NCBI GenBank assembly: GCA_015069525.1
Contig: SVIK01000005.1
Coordinates: 1-25,729 of the forward strand
DNA from: Clostridiales bacterium
GTDB lineage: Bacteria; Bacillota; Clostridia; Christensenellales; Borkfalkiaceae
DNA: 25,729 nt
Direction of reading: 5' to 3'
Positions 1-10,300 of the stretch are shown in pieces. The notes beneath the pieces were generated by a model. It was not told the origin of the DNA. It did not search any database and saw only the letters and a list, made by a program, of their open reading frames with translations. Within the stretch, counting starts at the first letter, position 1. Each line of letters opens with the position of its first letter. The position numbers and the translations under genes are program-made.

Positions 1-671
1 CCACCTGCACCTGCCCATACAAGCGGTGCTTCTACGTCGCTATACGTAGGGTCATCCCAAAGGTCCAACGCAAGGATTTCTTCGCAAAGCTCGAAATATT
101 CGTCCATCGTTTCAGGCACTTGGAGGTCATACTTTTCAAAGAACGACTTGTTATAAATAATACCGTTTGCACAGTTATCCTGCCAAGGAATACCGTATTG
201 TACACCGTTTACCGCTCTCCAATCGAGGTGGTCTTGGGGGATAATATCTTTCACTTTTTGGTCGCTGTCGGGAAGCTCTGCGTCCATCAAATCGGTCAAA
301 TCAACCAACTTGCCAAGGCCGACCAATTCGTAGTAGTTCGAGTCGTCGATAAGCGCGATATCGATAGGCGCGTCCTCTACTTTACAGTTATCATATTTAA
401 TCTGCGTGTACATTTTTTCCAATGCACCGCCGTCCCCGTGAATAGTGTATTTATAATTGGGATATTTTTTAACGAATTCTTGCGCAGCCTTTTCTACCCA
501 ACCTTTGCCGTAGCCTTGTTCGTATACGTAAATTTGAAGGGAATATTCTGCATTTGCATTACCACCGCTAGCAGTTGCGCCACCTTCATCTCCGCAACCT
601 GCAAACATAGGGACAGTCAACATGCTTGCAAGTGCAAGCGAGCCAATTTTTGCCATCGTTTTCTTTTTCAT
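1..671 (-). CDS. Sugar ABC transporter solute-binding lipoprotein (C-terminus off the window)
   Basis: Captures a sugar or oligosaccharide outside the membrane and hands it to an ABC permease. The gene starts at an ATG at 671 with a TAAGGAG ribosome site 9 bases upstream, and stays open for about 223 codons to the window edge. The first 25 residues are a lipoprotein signal peptide (MKKK start, hydrophobic core, FAGC lipobox with Cys26). The mature part opens with a strand-helix pattern (YSLQIYVYEQ, then AAQEFVKKYPNYKYTI) typical of family 1 extracellular solute-binding proteins, and later has IDIALIDDSNYYELV and the hinge-like GIPWQDNCANGIIYNK. It lies 24 bp after the barrel lipoprotein gene and downstream of the permease gene, in one operon. 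The substrate cannot be read from sequence. The second permease expected for this transporter class is not in the window and may lie further left. Confidence 0.9.
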   Translation of the reverse strand, partial: MKKKTMAKIGSLALASMLTVPMFAGCGDEGGATASGGNANAEYSLQIYVYEQGYGKGWVEKAAQEFVKKYPNYKYTIHGDGGALEKMYTQIKYDNCKVEDAPIDIALIDDSNYYELVGLGKLVDLTDLMDAELPDSDQKVKDIIPQDHLDWRAVNGVQYGIPWQDNCANGIIYNKSFFEKYDLQVPETMDEYFELCEEILALDLWDDPTYSDVEAPLVWAGAG

Positions 672-695
672 CGTCTTTTCTCCTTATTCTTTTAT

Positions 696-2357
696 TTACG
701 CATACGTGGGTACGATAAAGAACCCTTCGCCTTGGGGAATCGTAAAGGATACTTTGCCGTTAGAAACCGCTACCGTTTCGGGAAGCGCCACGTTATTTTC
801 GTCTTTTACGCCCGGTTTGTAAATTTTAACGGATGCTACGTTTGCCCCAAACGACAACGTCACGTCTACGTTATACGCTTTACCGTAGCTATTCTTAGAT
901 ACGAAAGCACCACCGTCTTTAAATTGCGCCGCTTGAATATCGCTTGCATTGGATACGAAGTACGCTTTTTGCGTTCTATCCGCATAGCTTGCGAATTGCC
1001 CGATGAGAATTTCTTGGTTCGTGTTAATTCCCGCGATGTCTGTAAAGCCTTTCACTCTTTCGCCGTTCGCGTTTACGAAACCGTCGTAGCCTTGCAAGCC
1101 TTGCATCAACTCGCTCATGCCTTTACCGTCTGCGTTCCAACCGCAAGCGTGTTCCCAATCGTAAGAAAGGTATACGTCTTCGAAGGAAGCGATGTCGGAA
1201 ATCGTTTTTTGTACGAAGTTGTACAATTTGGTCTTCTTACCGTATCTGTCTACGATAGCGTCGGTAATCGGCGTGCTACCGTTATCGGGAGAAAGGTGAG
1301 GCCAGTAGTTGAACGTTTGAATACCCGTGACACCGAACGCAAGACAGTTATACACTTGCCAAGACCATTGTTCGTATGCCGTCGGTTGTACCTTACCTTC
1401 AAAGCCCATCGATTGCAAGTAGATGTAGAAAGGAACTTCCCAACCGTATTTGTTTTCAAGCACCTTTGCGTTATTTGCGCCGATTGCAAGATTGTAGAAG
1501 AATCCGCCTAAGAAATTGTAGTTGCTGATGTATTCCCCACTACCGCCAAGGCAATAATGGTCATAACTCATAATATACGGATTCACTTCTTCGCAGAAAC
1601 GAGCCACGTGGTCCGCATACGTCTTATAACCTGATTTGCCTTTGAACGTTCCAAAGAGTTGGTCGTCCGAAGCGTATTCAGGCAACAAGTTTACGTAGAA
1701 TTCGTGTTTGGGATAATTTATTTCCCACCAATCTTGCGCCGCTGCAATCGCCGCAAACTTATCTGCGCTCGGCTCGTCGCAACCGAAGATACCTGCGAAC
1801 GATTCGTATTTTACAAATTTGTCATAGTGCGCTTTGATTGCCGTTTCGTTTGCGAGAATTTTGTTTTTCGCTTCTTGATACGTTCCGCCTTGGTCGGAGA
1901 TATAACCCAAGGAATCGGGGTTTTGTCTGTCCGAACTCGTAATCAAAACCTTCACGCCCACTTTTTCTGCATTTGCCAACGATTTTTCCGTCATTACGTC
2001 GTCATAGTCGTAATGAATAGGCTGTGCATAGTTAAACCCGCAATCCTTCATGAGTTGCCAATGTGGATTGTCACCGTCCGTGAAGTTATAATCGGGGTTA
2101 TTCTCGTATTTATCCGAACCTACGGCCTCATTGGGAGGCGTACTATATGCAACCCAGCGGAATTCCTTAGGCACTTCGTAATAATCTCTACCGAACGGTT
2201 CGTCGCCCGATTCACTCGTCGTGTCTTTGATTCCCGTGTTCGATTGCTTCAAATCGTCGTTATTTTCTTGCTTTTCTTCTCCCCCGCATGCCATCAAAGG
2301 CGTTGCGAGCATCAAAGAACAAATCAATAACGATAAAGCTTTCTTCCAGTTTTTCAT
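696..2357 (-). CDS. Lipoprotein with a glycoside-hydrolase-like TIM barrel
   Basis: A 553-residue exported protein that probably acts on, or binds, a carbohydrate at the cell surface. Residues 1-23 form a lipoprotein signal with the lipobox LMAC (Cys24), followed by an acidic linker rich in E, D, N and Q. From about residue 55 it reads like an alpha/beta barrel. GIFGCDEP places Glu195 at a strand end where an acid/base would sit, SYDHY is at 264-268, and FYIYLQSM starts at 310. A following PT..E...W.V....A.G..GIQ.F block is shared with the barrel of the 2037-aa protein (4368-10481). The last 120 residues are a beta-rich domain ending GEGFFIVPTY. The gene sits 15 bp after the permease gene and before the solute-binding protein gene, so it is probably co-expressed with the importer. 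I cannot assign a CAZy family, and activity is unproven. Confidence 0.8.
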   Translation of the reverse strand: MKNWKKALSLLICSLMLATPLMACGGEEKQENNDDLKQSNTGIKDTTSESGDEPFGRDYYEVPKEFRWVAYSTPPNEAVGSDKYENNPDYNFTDGDNPHWQLMKDCGFNYAQPIHYDYDDVMTEKSLANAEKVGVKVLITSSDRQNPDSLGYISDQGGTYQEAKNKILANETAIKAHYDKFVKYESFAGIFGCDEPSADKFAAIAAAQDWWEINYPKHEFYVNLLPEYASDDQLFGTFKGKSGYKTYADHVARFCEEVNPYIMSYDHYCLGGSGEYISNYNFLGGFFYNLAIGANNAKVLENKYGWEVPFYIYLQSMGFEGKVQPTAYEQWSWQVYNCLAFGVTGIQTFNYWPHLSPDNGSTPITDAIVDRYGKKTKLYNFVQKTISDIASFEDVYLSYDWEHACGWNADGKGMSELMQGLQGYDGFVNANGERVKGFTDIAGINTNQEILIGQFASYADRTQKAYFVSNASDIQAAQFKDGGAFVSKNSYGKAYNVDVTLSFGANVASVKIYKPGVKDENNVALPETVAVSNGKVSFTIPQGEGFFIVPTYA

Positions 2358-2372
2358 CTTTTTCTCCTCCTT

Positions 2373-3251
2373 TTAGCCCTTTAAGCCACCAGCAGCCGTG
2401 TTGGAAATAATCGTATCTCTCATGGAAACGAAGAGCACGACAAGGGGCAATATACAAATAACCATGATTGCACAAGTCATCGGGATGTTTTCCTTCATGG
2501 AAATGTTTTGCATCATCAAGTACATACCGTATGCAATCGTAGGCTTGGACGTCAAGTACATGTAGGATACGTAGTAGTTGTTCCACGAACCGATTGCCGA
2601 CATAACAATCATCATACCGATAACGCCCTTAATCATGGGCACCATGATTTGAATCATGATACGAAGTTCGCTTGCGCCGTCAATCTTCGCAGCTTCGGCA
2701 TACGTACCCGAAATAGACCTAAATTGACCGTAAACGATAAGGAACATCATGCCGAACGGGTTTAAGCCAGGCAACAATACGCCCCACGTTTCTATCAAGT
2801 TCGTCTTTACAAAGAAGTTGTAAATAACCGCTGCCGAACCGAAGTCGGGGAATACAAGAGCACCAACGCCGATACCGACAATGAGCCCTTGGCCACGGAA
2901 CTTAAATCTTGCGCATGCATACGCCGTCATAACCGTTGAGATAACGCCAAGCGCCATACCCAAGAAGGTAATGATGATAGAGTTAAGATACAACTCTACA
3001 ATCGTACCACCCGCCAAAGTAGCTGCTTCCTTAGACGCGGATTTATAATTGAAAATAAATTCGCGCGGGAAACCGAATGCGTTTTGCCCTAACTTACCAA
3101 ATTCTGCGGAACCTTGATAGTCAAAGCTCGATTTTAACGAGTTGATGAGAAGGAACCAGCAAGGAATAAGCATGGACAATGCATAAACACCCAGGATTAT
3201 CCCAACAATCCAATACAAGATTTTCCTTTTGCTTACTTTCTTTTTAGCCAT
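2373..3251 (-). CDS. Carbohydrate ABC transporter permease, MalG/AraQ type
   Basis: Inner-membrane subunit of a carbohydrate ABC importer, 292 residues, the usual size for the MalG/LacG class. After a basic N-terminus (MAKKKVSKRK) there are about six hydrophobic segments. The cytoplasmic EAA loop that docks on the ATPase is clear at about residues 183-202 (EAAKIDGASELRI...MVP), followed by the conserved SWNNYYVSYMYL region. The protein ends in the short TAAGGLKG tail common in this class. It is the first gene of a minus-strand operon and is divergent from the AraC-type regulator, with 103 bp between the two starts. A GGAG ribosome site precedes the ATG. The ATPase is not in the window; such importers often borrow a shared MsmX/MsiK-type ATPase encoded elsewhere. 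Confidence 0.95.
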   Translation of the reverse strand: MAKKKVSKRKILYWIVGIILGVYALSMLIPCWFLLINSLKSSFDYQGSAEFGKLGQNAFGFPREFIFNYKSASKEAATLAGGTIVELYLNSIIITFLGMALGVISTVMTAYACARFKFRGQGLIVGIGVGALVFPDFGSAAVIYNFFVKTNLIETWGVLLPGLNPFGMMFLIVYGQFRSISGTYAEAAKIDGASELRIMIQIMVPMIKGVIGMMIVMSAIGSWNNYYVSYMYLTSKPTIAYGMYLMMQNISMKENIPMTCAIMVICILPLVVLFVSMRDTIISNTAAGGLKG

Positions 3252-3284
3252 ATTTTTAAATCTCCATAGATTTTTTATTCAAAG

Positions 3285-3317
3285 TTTTGTAAAATCGTTG
3301 CTTATTTTTGTAAAATC
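3285..3317. promoter_or_regulatory. Two direct-repeat half-sites, likely AraC-family operator
   Basis: The 12-mer TTTTGTAAAATC occurs at 3285-3296 and again, identically, at 3306-3317, a 21-bp period or two helical turns. AraC-family proteins commonly bind two direct half-sites with this spacing, one per face-aligned DNA-binding domain. The pair lies between the regulator and the permease operon. The right copy falls between the -35 and -10 of the regulator's own promoter, which would suit autoregulation. Binding is inferred. Confidence 0.6.
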
Positions 3318-3326
3318 TGTTATAAT
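3298..3326 (+). promoter_or_regulatory. Sigma-A-type promoter of the AraC-type regulator
   Basis: TTGCTT at 3298-3303, a 17-bp spacer, and a perfect TATAAT at 3321-3326. The start codon lies 29 bp after the -10 box, so the 5' UTR would be about 22 bases and contain the ribosome site. Confidence 0.65.
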
Positions 3327-3344
3327 TAATATAATCTTACCAAT

Positions 3345-3349
3345 AGGAG
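3345..3349 (+). promoter_or_regulatory. Ribosome binding site that sets the regulator's start
   Basis: AGGAG, five bases before the ATG at 3355. The in-frame ATG at 3229 has no such site, lies upstream of the promoter and would add a hydrophobic 42-residue stretch, so 3355 is preferred. Confidence 0.8.
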
Positions 3350-3354
3350 CAACT

Positions 3355-4308
3355 ATGAAAAATTTTACTGAAATCGAACATCCTACGTCTTCTTACAATT
3401 TTGAGGACATTTTCCGTAGTCGTTATCATATCCACGCCGACTTGTATCCAAAGATACTTGCCACGACGTATTTTCACGAAAACGATTTTCCTTTACATAT
3501 GCATTCCCATTCCTTTTACGAGGTGAACGTTATCACCGAAGGCGAGGGCATACATTATATTGGAAAGAACAGCTTTCCCGTCAAGACAGGCGACGTATTC
3601 GTTATCCCGCCCGATTTTAAGCACGGATACGAAGAAACGAGAAAATTGACCGTCTTTCATATCGCACTTTCCGATGCGTTTATGCAAAAATACCAAGCCT
3701 TGTTGAAAGAAATTTACGGATATTCGTTTTTGTTTGAGCTTGAACCCAATTTACGGGTTGAAAACGATTTTGCTATCTTCCCCACCATTCCACAAAACGA
3801 TTTCGTTTTTCATTTGCATGAAATGAATATCCTTTCCGAAATGTGTCTTACGGATGAATCGGGGCAGTTGCACGAAGAGAACAAGTGTTTAAAAATCCTC
3901 AACCTTCTCGCCGATTTCGCCAAGCTTATGGCGACGGGCAACGCAAACTCTTCTAAAAACACTTTCTTGGATACGTCCAGCATTTTAAAATCCATTACGT
4001 TTATCGAGAAAAATTATAGTGAGAATTTTACTATCAACGATTTATGTAAAATCTCTAATATGTCCCGTTCGTCACTACTGAAACAGTTTGCAAAGCTTTG
4101 CAAATGCTCGCCTGCTAATTATCTTTTGAGAACCCGCATTGAACGGTCTTGCGAACTTCTTCGCTCTACCGATTATTCCATTGCGCGAATCGCACAAGAC
4201 TGTGGGTTTTACGACAGCTCCCACTTTACGAAAAGCTTTTCGCAAGTGATGAAGCTACTTCCCAAAGAGTATCGCAACCGTTATAAAAACCAGTTGTTTT
4301 CTAAATGA
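3355..4308 (+). CDS. AraC-family transcriptional regulator with cupin sensor domain
   Basis: A 317-residue regulator, about the usual length for the family. Residues 45-125 are a cupin-type sugar-sensing domain (LHMHSHSFYEV, then EGEGIHYIGKNSFPVKTGDV and VIPPDFKHGYE). The last 105 residues hold the two helix-turn-helix units: FTINDLCKISNMSRSSLLKQF, and then DYSIARIAQDCGFYDSSHFTKSF, the family signature. The start at 3355 is chosen for its AGGAG site and because the promoter lies between this and the longer start. It is transcribed away from the ABC importer operon, and convergently with the 2037-aa gene whose stop is 59 bp past its own. A pair of 21-bp-spaced half-sites in its promoter suggests it regulates itself and the importer, probably as a sugar-responsive activator. 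The inducer is unknown. Confidence 0.93.
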   Translation: MKNFTEIEHPTSSYNFEDIFRSRYHIHADLYPKILATTYFHENDFPLHMHSHSFYEVNVITEGEGIHYIGKNSFPVKTGDVFVIPPDFKHGYEETRKLTVFHIALSDAFMQKYQALLKEIYGYSFLFELEPNLRVENDFAIFPTIPQNDFVFHLHEMNILSEMCLTDESGQLHEENKCLKILNLLADFAKLMATGNANSSKNTFLDTSSILKSITFIEKNYSENFTINDLCKISNMSRSSLLKQFAKLCKCSPANYLLRTRIERSCELLRSTDYSIARIAQDCGFYDSSHFTKSFSQVMKLLPKEYRNRYKNQLFSK

Positions 4309-4322
4309 TTTGGGTTTCCCCA

Positions 4323-4352
4323 CGCCGTGGCTTGAAAGCCACGGCGTTTTTT
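4323..4352 (+). terminator. Intrinsic terminator of the AraC-type gene
   Basis: A perfect 10-bp GC-rich stem (CGCCGTGGCT / AGCCACGGCG) with a TGAA loop, followed by six T on the plus strand, 14 bases after the regulator's stop. The minus side has no T-run after the stem, so it is a plus-strand terminator; whether it also stops the convergent 2037-aa transcript is unclear. Confidence 0.85.
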
Positions 4353-4367
4353 ATTTTGTTGTTAAAG

Positions 4368-7300
4368 TTAGTCCATTACAACGAGAACAGCTTCACCTGC
4401 CATCAAGTTACGAAGAGACAATCTATCCTCGTCGTTCGTCGTCATCTTCATGCCGTCTACTGTGGCAGGAATACCCGTCGCATACGTAGAAGTCATTTCT
4501 TCAAGGTTATCTTCTTCACCTGCAAGCAAGTGTTGAATCCAACCTACAGAGTTTGCAGCACCGTAAACCGTCATCGGATGTCCATAAGGAGTTTCGCCAA
4601 ACTTAAGGTCTACGTGCGCGAGACTGGTCGTCGAGTTGTTTACAACGTAATAAGCCGTCTTGCCGTTATAATCGAAACAGCCAATAAGAATATTACCTTG
4701 AATAACATCCACACTAACTAATCCTGCCTCTTGCGCAGTCAACGTGCCAAGCGTCGGTTTTTCAAGTGCATTTTCCTCCGCCGTAAGCTGCGTATACGAA
4801 CTATCGCTGTTTACGGTGTAGAATTGAGGCAAGCCACCTGCATATACAACGCCAAGGTTTCTCGAATTCATCAAGATATGGTCGATACCTTTGATTTGCT
4901 TATTCATGGTCTTTACGTAATTGTAAAGCAAGGTGGGAACGCCTGCGCCGTCAAAAAGCGCACCGTCAAAGGTTTCCCCACCAGAGCTGTAAGGTACAAC
5001 CCCGCAGAAATATTGGATACCCTTCGCGCCGTATGCAAGCGACGTATTTACGTTCCAACGAAGTTCGTTTTCCGTCGGCAAACGTCCGCCTTCATGCCAA
5101 GAACACGTTTGAATATACGTCCAGAAAGGAATATTTGCCTTGATAGACGCATCGCGTATCGTTGCAAGGTTTTGATAATATCCTTTTCTCAAATAACGCG
5201 TTTCGCCTTCTATTATACCACGAATATTATCGATATACAACGTAGCCCCATCCGTATCGTCTACAAGTATATACATCTGATAATAGTTGTAAGTTCCAGA
5301 AACAGACAGTATATCAACCCACTCTTCAGAAGTAAACGTCAATGTCGTCCATTGTCCCGCTGCTAGCGTTCGTGTTTCTTCATTCAAAAGTCTCAACGTT
5401 TCTTCCGTGTCCGAATAAATATCTATCGCAATTTTATTATACTTAGCTAAAACCGCTTTAGCATCTTCGGGCTGTCCCCATTCCGTGAGCATTATATTCA
5501 TGTACGTACCAGCTGGCATAACAAACAACTCGGAATAGCTACCCTCCGTACTGATAGTATTACTCTTCGACATTGTTCCATTCGTATAGAACCATCTAGT
5601 CATAACAGATTCGTCTACGTTGTCTACGCCATTCAATACTTTCGTCTCGTCATTTCTACCAACGATAGGATATACGTCGAAGGAAAGAACCTTGGGCTGA
5701 TACATCCTGATGTATTCGTCTATGTATTTTGCGTAATCATACGTATACCCGTACGGTTCCGCATCCCACCACGGTTCCATCGTATCGTTCTTAGAGTTTA
5801 TGATACCGTTTTTCGACGTCCAATTGGGAAGCAAGTTTGCATGATACAGATAATCTTCCCCAAGGAATTCCTTAAATGCGTCTTTCGATACGGCAATGTT
5901 GTCGAAAAGCACGGCGCCAGGTTCGTCACAAAGCATTATCCCTGCGAGCGCACCGTACGACATGTATTCCACCAGCCATTTCTTCATGATTTTACCTTGT
6001 TCGCTGGTAAGAAGCTCTGGCGTCAACGACGTAGAACCCGACCATGCAAGCAAGTACGCCAAATCATTCTCCGCACACTTTTTAAGCATTTCTACCGCAA
6101 AGTCGTGCCCTTCCGTAGAATAGTTTGCATAATCATACAAGCCCATCATCGTATTGATACCGCAATCCACGTATTTTTGGATAAGCGTATCGTAATCGAG
6201 ATTCTCGTATTTTCTTAACGATTCCACCGTGTTGTTGATGTTCGTCACCGTATCTTGCAAAGATTTCTTCTCTGTATTTAACTTAAGCCATTCAGAGCTA
6301 TTTTCTTCAAGCTCTGCCATTTGTCTGCTCAACTCATCAATACGAGCTTCCAAATCTTCAATCGTCGTATCGTAGAAACTGCTATCGTTGGTCGTCTTTG
6401 GAGGCAAAGCGTTGTATGCGGTAATCGGCATCGTATCGTAATCGTGTTGCGTGAACCAATACGAAGCGCTACTTGCATACGTAGGAGAATCTTCGTCATA
6501 TACAAGACGCGCGCTGTCGATAATCCAATAATCGCCCGCCTTTGCATTGGCAACTTCAAATACCGCGTATCCGCAAAGTCTTGAAAGCGGTTTAGGCGAC
6601 AAAGGCGAATAACCGTTGGAATACGGGTTTTGTATATCTAAGAGGTCTCTACTTGCCGTATCAGTAATATATTGTTGAATAATTTTGTACATTTCCAGCG
6701 TGGGAATACGCACAACGTTCCATTGTCCAGGCTTTAACGTACTTTCTCCCACAGGAGGCACTTCACCATTGAATCTGAACGTTCCTTCTACGCTATTGCT
6801 TTCACCAGCATAAACGGAAATTTCAATATAATCCGCCGCAAGCAATTGGCTATTCGTCAACGGCTGACCGCTGATATTCAAAGGCAACAACATAATACCG
6901 CTGGATTGCTTATCACCAAGCACGAATTTCCATGCGTAATCGCTACCGCTTACGGGGCTTACAATCCTCGAAGTTTCCCAGAACACGTCACCACGCGCCG
7001 CGCCAACGTCGTAAATCGTTTCGCCACTTTCGCGTTGTTCTGTTCCGATTACATTTCCCTCTTGGTCGTGAATATTCACCGTTTGCGTGGTGATTTTACC
7101 GATAACGGTTGGATTATACGTTTGTGGCATGCTCCAAGCACCCGCATAAATGATTTGTGCCTTTGAAGTATCCACAACAAGATTTCCGCTTGCGTCCGTC
7201 GTTTTTTCGGTGACAACGCTACCATCGGCTTTCAAGTAATTGCCCTTTTCGTCTCTTCTATGTTGCGTGACAGCTCTTACAGAAATGGAATCACCAGGGT

Positions 7301-10300
7301 TCAAAGCGATTTGTCTCTTTTGAAGCCAAGATATCGTCGGTTCTTCATTCCCATTAACCGTCTTCCACTCATTATTGATAAGTATTGCATACGCAAACGC
7401 CCCTTCGACCATGTCCCAAGACGCAATGCCTTTTTCCGAAATGGTCACGTTCGGCGTCTCAAATATTATAGTATTCCCTTGAAGTTGCTGATACGCTTTA
7501 TAATCTTGGGTGTATTGCCACCAGAAATATCCGTCTTCGCCGGCCACCTCCGCTACCACGTTATAGCCCACCCCAGTGTACGGGTTAAAGTTTTCTTTGT
7601 CGGAAATATTATCGTTCCATACGTAATCTACCCAATCGCTATATCTCGTGACCGTCGTTCCGTCGGTAGTTGTCACTTCTTTTGCGCGTACACTATACGA
7701 ATCGAGTGCGCTACCTTGGTAAAAGACACTTCCGTTTAACGAAGTTACGTATCCTAGCCCATCCACGAGAATGTAGGAAACCAATTCGTTGTTTAACATT
7801 ACTTCATACGAATACACGACGTTCTCGCTCGTATTATTCGTTTCCTCGGGAATCGCCGACCAATAAGGAATATTCGACAAATACTTTGCGTCCGTAATGA
7901 AGAGAATGTCGGTCGTATCCGTAGCTTCATCATACTTCGCATTCGGGTCACTACCGTATACATTATGAATCCACGTCGGCGCGGTAAGTTTTTCCGTTCT
8001 GCCAGGAAGTTGCGTGAATTCGTCCAATTCTACCACTTGGTCTTTCGGCGTCACGTAGTTCGCTTGAAGATTGTCTATATAAAGCGTCGTGTCGTATTTC
8101 ATGCCCGCAAACGCGAGTTGAATGGCGCCCGTTTCAGGGTCATAGCCCGAATCGTAGCCGTACGGCAAAACAAATTTTTCAACCGCGTCTACCATTCTCC
8201 AACCGCTCATACGGATGGTGTTCCATGCGTTTACTTTAATCGGCGCAGCGTCCGTCCAAACGCATTCAGCGAACCAAAGAATTAACTCACTCGTAGTATA
8301 CAGCTCGAAGGAAATTTCCATTTGCACAAGCTCGGCAAAGGTAATCGGCTTCCCATCCATTTTAAGGAATAATTTAACGTTTGCCCAGCCTTTTTGTTCA
8401 TCTACGCCAAGTTCTCTTCTCTTATCTTGCAATTTCAAAGATTGATTGCCTTTGAATGTGAATTGCGCATCCGTATTTAACGAAAGGTCAAAATTCGCCG
8501 CGCCAATATTTGCAAGCGTATCGTCGTCTTCAAACCCGCCGTTATCAATCTCTTTAACTTCTGCTCTTTCCTTAACGCCGACGATATCTTCAAAATGCAA
8601 CGTCCAATCAACTGCCGATTGGGCACTTGCAGGTACATTTTCCGTATAATAAGTATCGTCGTCTACAATGAATTGCAAATATTGTCTATTTCTATACGGC
8701 GCATAAGATGCGGGCGTAATAATGCGATCCTCGTCATCCTTAACGTCATCCATAATCGCGTCTGTCTTTGCATAGTCTTTAATCGTTTTTTGAATTGCTT
8801 CACCGGAAATAGCAATACGGTTCCAACCTGCTTTGATTTCGTACCATTCCCCCGTCGTCACCACGCTCGTTTGTCCGTTTGACGTCGTAGAACCAGCAAT
8901 CATCGCCATTTTCATGCCACCGATGTTGCTGTGGAAACGAATAAGAATATATTCGTAATCGGCAAAATTCAAACCAGAAACGACGTTGCCTTGGTCATCA
9001 AGAGCCATGTCGCTCCAACCGCCTTCGCCGTTATTTAACGTATTATCCCAAAGGGTGGCGTTGATTTGCAACGTGTTGTTGTAAAGCTTCGTAGTAAGCA
9101 ATTGCGAGCAATGTCCGTGCTTTGGATTGTTACAATTCGTTTTGTCGCAAACGTGAATGCACCCGCCTGCTTCGTCATGCTCGGTACAATACGTTTTATG
9201 GTATTCGTCGCCAAAAAGCGTATATTTCTTATCAAACTGATAATCACTTAAATCGTCGGTACCCTCGGGCGTACCGTCTTCATACCACGATTTTACCGAA
9301 CCTTCTTCATCTCTCTCGCTCATCGTTGCGAGAATATCGTAGGAATCGACGCTGTTTGCATAAGATTCGTTCGCATAATACAACCTAAACGTCGTTCTGT
9401 CGTTTGCATATGCCGTGGACACGGATACCTTGTACGGGTTATACCAGTCGATACGTGCATCGTAAGCGTCCGCCAAGTCAAGAAGCGTTTGCTCGCCACT
9501 CATATCTACGATTTCCGAAACCGTCATTTGAAGGGTATCGCCCGTTTGATGAGGCCATTCATTACCCGACGGAGATACCGTTTTAGAGTACATGATGGAT
9601 TTTCCGTCAACGTCTACGAAATGATATTCAATCGTGAAACCAACGTTCATATTGACGATGTATTTTTCTACTTTCGACTCGAATTTTTCAGCATCACGGT
9701 CGATATATTTTTGCGCAAGATAGGTCATAGAACGGGAGTTGTTTTCAATGTCCCCGTCCGCATAATCGGCAAATTTATACACGCGTTGCCCTTTTTCGTC
9801 AATGTACGTCACGTAAGCGCGAGCAGTCAACTCCGTTTTCCACGCCGACTCACCAGATAATTGTATATACGCGGAAAGCACGCAATAATCACCAAGCGTT
9901 TGTCCGTCAAGCGACCTGTCATCGTTGATAAGTCTACCATCGCTATACCAACTCATACTCAAATCGTCGTAGCGTACGGGCGTGAACATCGTCGTAGCGT
10001 TCGTCGCGGGTTTCTTAGTCCCCACCTCGTCCGTATGCCAAGTCACGTCGTCATTCGTATTTGCCAACCAATAGTAAACGTGCGTGTCTTTGTTAAAAAC
10101 GTTTGCCTCGTTTAATTCGTAAGCGTCCGCCTTGGCTTTGGTGGTGAATAACATACCCCATTCGGTAGTGTCTTCTTTCGCATCGCCGGTTTCTACCGCT
10201 TTATCGCCGTATTTCTCTTCGATAGCCCAATAATCTGCCACCGACAACGTCGCCATAAAGCGCATACCGTCAACCTTACTCGTAGGCAACTTATCGCTAT

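Noticed and set aside
120..1511. 463-codon open frame on the plus strand
   Set aside because: It runs antisense across the solute-binding and barrel lipoprotein genes and shows no protein family pattern.
3229..3354. 42-residue N-terminal extension of the AraC-type regulator
   Set aside because: It lacks a ribosome site, precedes the promoter's -10 box and overlaps the permease start; the ATG at 3355 has AGGAG.
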